Assembly: GCA_963965975.1 (NCBI GenBank)
Contig: OZ014413.1
Span: 2,862,001-2,926,000, forward strand
Origin: Xestospongia bergquistia
Lineage: Eukaryota > Porifera > Demospongiae > Haplosclerida > Petrosiidae
Reading direction: 5' to 3'
DNA length: 64,000 nt
This document shows positions 60,345 to 64,000 of the stretch, one piece after another; the stretch's first letter is position 1; each line of letters opens with the position of its first letter. The notes under the pieces are model-generated. The model made no database searches. It saw nothing but the letters and a program-made list of their open reading frames with translations, and was not told the DNA's origin. A program made the translations under genes and the position numbers.

Positions 60345-61075
60345 TCACTTTTTAAAGAGGTCAGTGTATCTTGGAGGAGGACCAGTCCTCTCTGGTTTTA
60401 CTTCATCATAGATTTCCTCTATTTTATAATAATCATACTCACTATGAACATCATCTAAACATTCATAAATTGGATTACCAAAAGCAGCTTGTACATGAGA
60501 AGGAGCTTGCCAATTGTTAGAGCTTTGCTGCTTAGATTCCTGTACAATGGGATTATGAGCAGGAAGTGTTGCCAAAGAAGTCAATGCAGCTGATCTGTTG
60601 AGTTTTCTGCCTTGATTTAGCTTCTTATTGTTAACTGATTGTTGTTGAAATGGAAGATGACCTGCTTGATGTTTATAAGGAGCTGATAGTTGTTGTGGAT
60701 GATGCAATTTAATTTGTGCTTCATGTTGTCCAATTGCATTACTACTTTCATTGCAGGGTTGAAGAGGTCTACGATTAAATATCGAGTAATGTATTGGTGG
60801 TATTACATAATCAGAGTATAGGTTCTCTCCTTGTGGTATAGTATTCAAGGTTGTATTAGCAAGTGATTTAGATTGATCAGTTTCAGGTGTTCTTTCGGTA
60901 TTTTCAAGAGATCCAATATTCTGTAATTCAATTTGTTGGGTGTTGCTACTTCTAACATTTTGTCTTTTCCGTTTTTTCCAAATAGCAACAACAGTTATAC
61001 AGCAAAGAAAACCCACAATAATTATTACAAAAACAGAGCCAATTGTACCACCAATTAGTAGAAGTATGTTTAATG
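60345..61075 (-). CDS. G4 terminal exon: transmembrane helix and tail with one PPxY
   Basis: The helix reads [20 protein letters not shown] and continues hydrophobic, then [14 protein letters not shown]. The tail ends [11 protein letters not shown] before TGA (60345-60347), which keeps the C-terminal PPxY. The upstream PPPPYNESS of G2 is [10 protein letters not shown] here, so that motif is lost. The tail is about 210 residues. Confidence 0.92.
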
Positions 61076-64000
61076 CTAGAAAACAATAAGTAATCATAAC
61101 TATGATAATAGAGTTATAGTATTGCTCTGATAAAGGATCTAATCAATATATATAGTTATTTACTAATATCATTATTATAGTTTATACTTTAGTATTGACT
61201 TACAGACAGTGGTAGGAAGAGCAGAAGTAACATTGCGACATGTAGTTCTTAATGTTGTTACTGATGACAAACTCCTTGGATTACCTACAAATGTGATTTT
61301 GTTAGAACATGAAATATGTACAGTCATCTCAAGGTATATCAGAATGTGTCCTTATCCCATAACAATTTATGCGGATACTGTGAAGTTCTTAGACTTATGC
61401 AATAGCTAAACATCATTAAATAATATTAGAGGCATTCACAATGTCTTTACTTGAATTGATACTATACTTTTCTACTTTTACAAGGAAAAATTGGAAAGTT
61501 TTACCAATGTCTACTTCCAACTTACTACATTGAATTGTGACATCTTCAGAATGACTACATCCTTGATAAGAACTAGTAGGACAACTCTGACATGAACCCA
61601 AACAAGAAAAACTACTACTACAAGCTAAGTTACTCATCCAAATATGTTGAGATGAACTACCAGACCTATAACAAATATAATATACTTCCAGTATAGACTA
61701 TTGTACTAAACATACAAAGAAAGATGATTATATCTTGTATAGTTTGAATATCCCAATTGTTTACAGACAACAAGTGCATCATTAGAATCAAATCCATCAT
61801 CACATATTGTTCCCCACTGTCCATTACAATAGACCTCAACACGTCCTTCATTAGAATAATTTCCTCCCCGAAGACGTATCATACCAGGAAAAGGATTGCT
61901 GTTCCAGATCCTTGTAGAATCTATATTGACAATAAATGTAGATGTTATACTATAATAAAACTATTAATACTCACAACAGAACACAGTAGCATCATAAGAG
62001 TTAGTGTTAGCACATCCACTATCAATGATAGTAGAGTAGGAGCATTGTAGGATAGTGAGATAGTCATTGTTAGAACAGTTCACATTATTCAGTAGCAATG
62101 GGCTGTAGTCAGTGCCATAACTAAAATATTAACAAATAAATACTCAACGAGAAGAATAAATTTAAGAAACTAACCTCACTAATTCAGCTCTAGAGTAACT
62201 TGAAGCTCCAGTATATCCCAATTGATGACAGATAACATCAGCTTCATATTGACTGTAGTAGGTATCACCACAGATATTACCCCATTGTCCAGTGATATAG
62301 ATCTGTACTATACCATAGTAATTGGAGGATAAGGTATATCCATTACGATAAAGACGTGTAGTACCAAAACCAATATCGCTAGAAGAATCTATATCAACAT
62401 AATAACAAAACTGATATTGCTAATGAGGTAATTAAATTCAAGTTCTAAGACAATAAAACGTCCAAAACATATATATATAACATATAACTCAATATAACAG
62501 AATTACTTACAAATTAATCCAGAACAAGTAGTTTTTGAATTAGATGGCTTTGAATATGAACTGCTATATACTAAAGAATAAAATAATGATAATTAGAAAT
62601 AATAGATTATTTATAAAAAATTATTTTTTTTAAATATAACATCTTACTACATGTGACAGTGATATCTTCATAGTGAGTACAACTAGATATTGAAGTTGAT
62701 GGACAGAAGTTTCTAGTACCATAACATGTGTCAGAGGATGAACTAGACATGTATGTACTCCAAATTGGTTGACTGGAATTACCAGATCTAAATAATAGTC
62801 AAGTAACTATGATTGTTGTATACAACAATAGAATAAAAAATGGACTGTAAACATAAAACAAACTGTCAAACAAAGAAAAAACAATTTATTGAAGTAGATA
62901 ATACAGTTTCATACTTAAACAATAATCACTGCAAAGAGTGACATTGGTTTACAGTACTTACAGACTTAAGTGATCATATTTGTGGTAATAATTATATCCC
63001 AGTTGTTTACAGATAGTTTGAGCATTAGTAGAATTAAATCCCATATCACATATTGTTCCCCACTGTCCATTACAATAGACCTCAACACGTCCCTCGTTAG
63101 AGTAATTTCCTCCTTGAAGACGTATCATGCCAGGGAAAGGATTACTGTTCCAGATCTTAGTGGTATCTGTAACAAACACAGCAAGTGCTTATGAAAATAT
63201 ATTGCTACACTCACAGCAGTAGACAGTAGCATCATAAGAGTTAGTATTAGTACATCCACTATCAATGTATGTAGAGAATGAACACTGAAATATAGTGAGA
63301 TAGTTGCTACTAGCACAGTCGAGATCATCCATCTTTATAGATAGAGTGTCAGTGCCATAACTAATCAGAGATATTGAAAACCTGATTTACATATATGATT
63401 GTAAGTTCTAACCTCACTAATCCAGCTCTAGAGTAACTTGATGCTCCAGTATATCCCAATTGATGACAGATGACATTAGCTTCAGCAGAATCATAGGAGT
63501 AGTCATCACAGATATTACCCCATCCATTATTATAATAGACCCTCACAATACCATAGTAATAAGACAATGAGTCATACCCATTACGAGATAAAATTATAGC
63601 ACCATTTTGAGCAAAATCAGCTAAATGATAAAATATTATCTTACACTAATTGCTAACTGAAATAATTATCACAATATAGTCAATACACATGTTTAAGAAA
63701 CTTAATACATAGTCGTAATTACTCACAAATTAATCTGGAACAAGTGGTCTTTGAATTAGAAGGTTTTGAATATGAACTGTTGTAATCTAAAATTATAATA
63801 ATAAAAACGAATAAACCTAAGTAATTATATCATTTAACAAATTGTGCAAGTTGCTTCACATAACAACTTACTACATGTAACAGTTACATCCTCAGAGTGG
63901 CTACAACTAGTTATTGAAGTTGATGGACAGGAGTTTCTAGTACCATAACATGTGTCAGAGGATGAACTAGACATGTATGTACTCCAAATTGGTTGACTGA
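60345..64000 (-). CDS. G4: multi-SRCR receptor-like gene, 5' end outside window
   Basis: The 3' part holds four complete SRCR domains (two B+A pairs), part of a fifth, the stalk and the terminal exon. All exon lengths are normal and splice sites are GT-AG, so this part looks intact. Architecture matches G2 exon for exon. The gene continues to the right of the window. Confidence 0.9.
61204..62388 (-). CDS. G4 membrane-proximal SRCR pair and stalk
   Basis: Exons: B' 62175-62388 and 61975-62120; A' 61716-61920 and 61526-61665; stalk 61204-61284. The stalk peptide includes [14 protein letters not shown]. In B' an Asp after the first Cys is Gly (NICGD). The A' second exon has six Cys, as in G2. 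Confidence 0.92.
62511..63620 (-). CDS. G4 penultimate module (SRCR B + A + linker)
   Basis: Exons: B 63413-63620 and 63215-63360; A 62962-63166 and 62648-62787; linker 62511-62570. The A first exon has WGTICDMGF. The B exon starts [11 protein letters not shown]. Confidence 0.92.
63727..64000 (-). CDS. G4 linker and part of an A second exon
   Basis: Linker 63727-63786. The A second exon begins at 63872 (its 3' end) and runs off the window at 64000, about 11 bases short of its full 140. The sequence here is the closest relative of 51646-51900 in G3. Confidence 0.9.

Overview
This window is animal nuclear DNA and most resembles a sponge (demosponge) genome. It is strongly AT-rich and has GT-AG introns, mostly short. 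Nearly all of it is occupied by large multi-exon genes built from scavenger receptor cysteine-rich (SRCR) domains. Large SRCR expansions are known from sponges such as Amphimedon and Geodia, and also from sea urchins, so the taxon is inferred.

Four tandem paralogues, here called G1 to G4, all read on the minus strand. G1 (1-24268) has its 3' end outside the window. G2 (28679-36389) is complete. G3 (39260-58629) spans both ends but is broken in many places. G4 (60345 to beyond 64000) has its 5' end outside the window. Each complete gene has the same plan: a 76-nt signal-peptide exon, then repeated modules, then an 81-nt Ser/Thr-rich stalk exon, then one terminal exon with a transmembrane helix and a proline-rich cytoplasmic tail carrying PPxY motifs. 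A module is one SRCR domain of type B (exons of about 196-214 and 146 nt), one of type A (205-208 and 140 nt), and a 60-nt linker exon with one Cys. Introns inside domains are phase 2 and introns between domains are phase 1, so modules can be added or lost without breaking frame. G2 splices in frame to 1310 residues with 8 SRCR domains. G1 has at least 23 complete domains in the window. The products look like type I surface receptors whose ectodomain length varies by module number.

Region by region: 1-17976 holds G1 modules, including a 1.24-kb tandem series (0-3.8 kb) and a 1.88-kb series (10.2-18 kb); a hAT-type element sits at 13511-14578 in one intron. The 6.2-kb first intron of G1 (17977-24192) holds a decayed Ty3/Gypsy element on the plus strand, half of a foldback element, and a dead extra copy of the signal exon with its promoter. 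From 24269 to 28678 there is a decayed Ginger-type DNA transposon, a stray promoter copy and a MULE transposase remnant. G2 follows, then an intergenic stretch with a second MULE remnant (36390-39259). G3 follows, containing a nearly perfect 3170-bp tandem duplication (40.3-46.6 kb). Next are a 1.7-kb intergenic stretch and the 3' part of G4. The start regions of G1 and G2, and the dead copy, share a conserved promoter block with a CRE-like site 31-39 bp upstream of the start codon.

The most notable results are the modular receptor family itself, the mosaic and heavily damaged state of G3 (frameshifts, a nonsense codon, a lost splice acceptor, a microhomology deletion), the pairing of an odd Cys count in type A domains with a one-Cys linker exon, and the Ginger-type element with its CCTAGG palindrome array. 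No tRNA, rRNA, CRISPR or prokaryotic features were seen.
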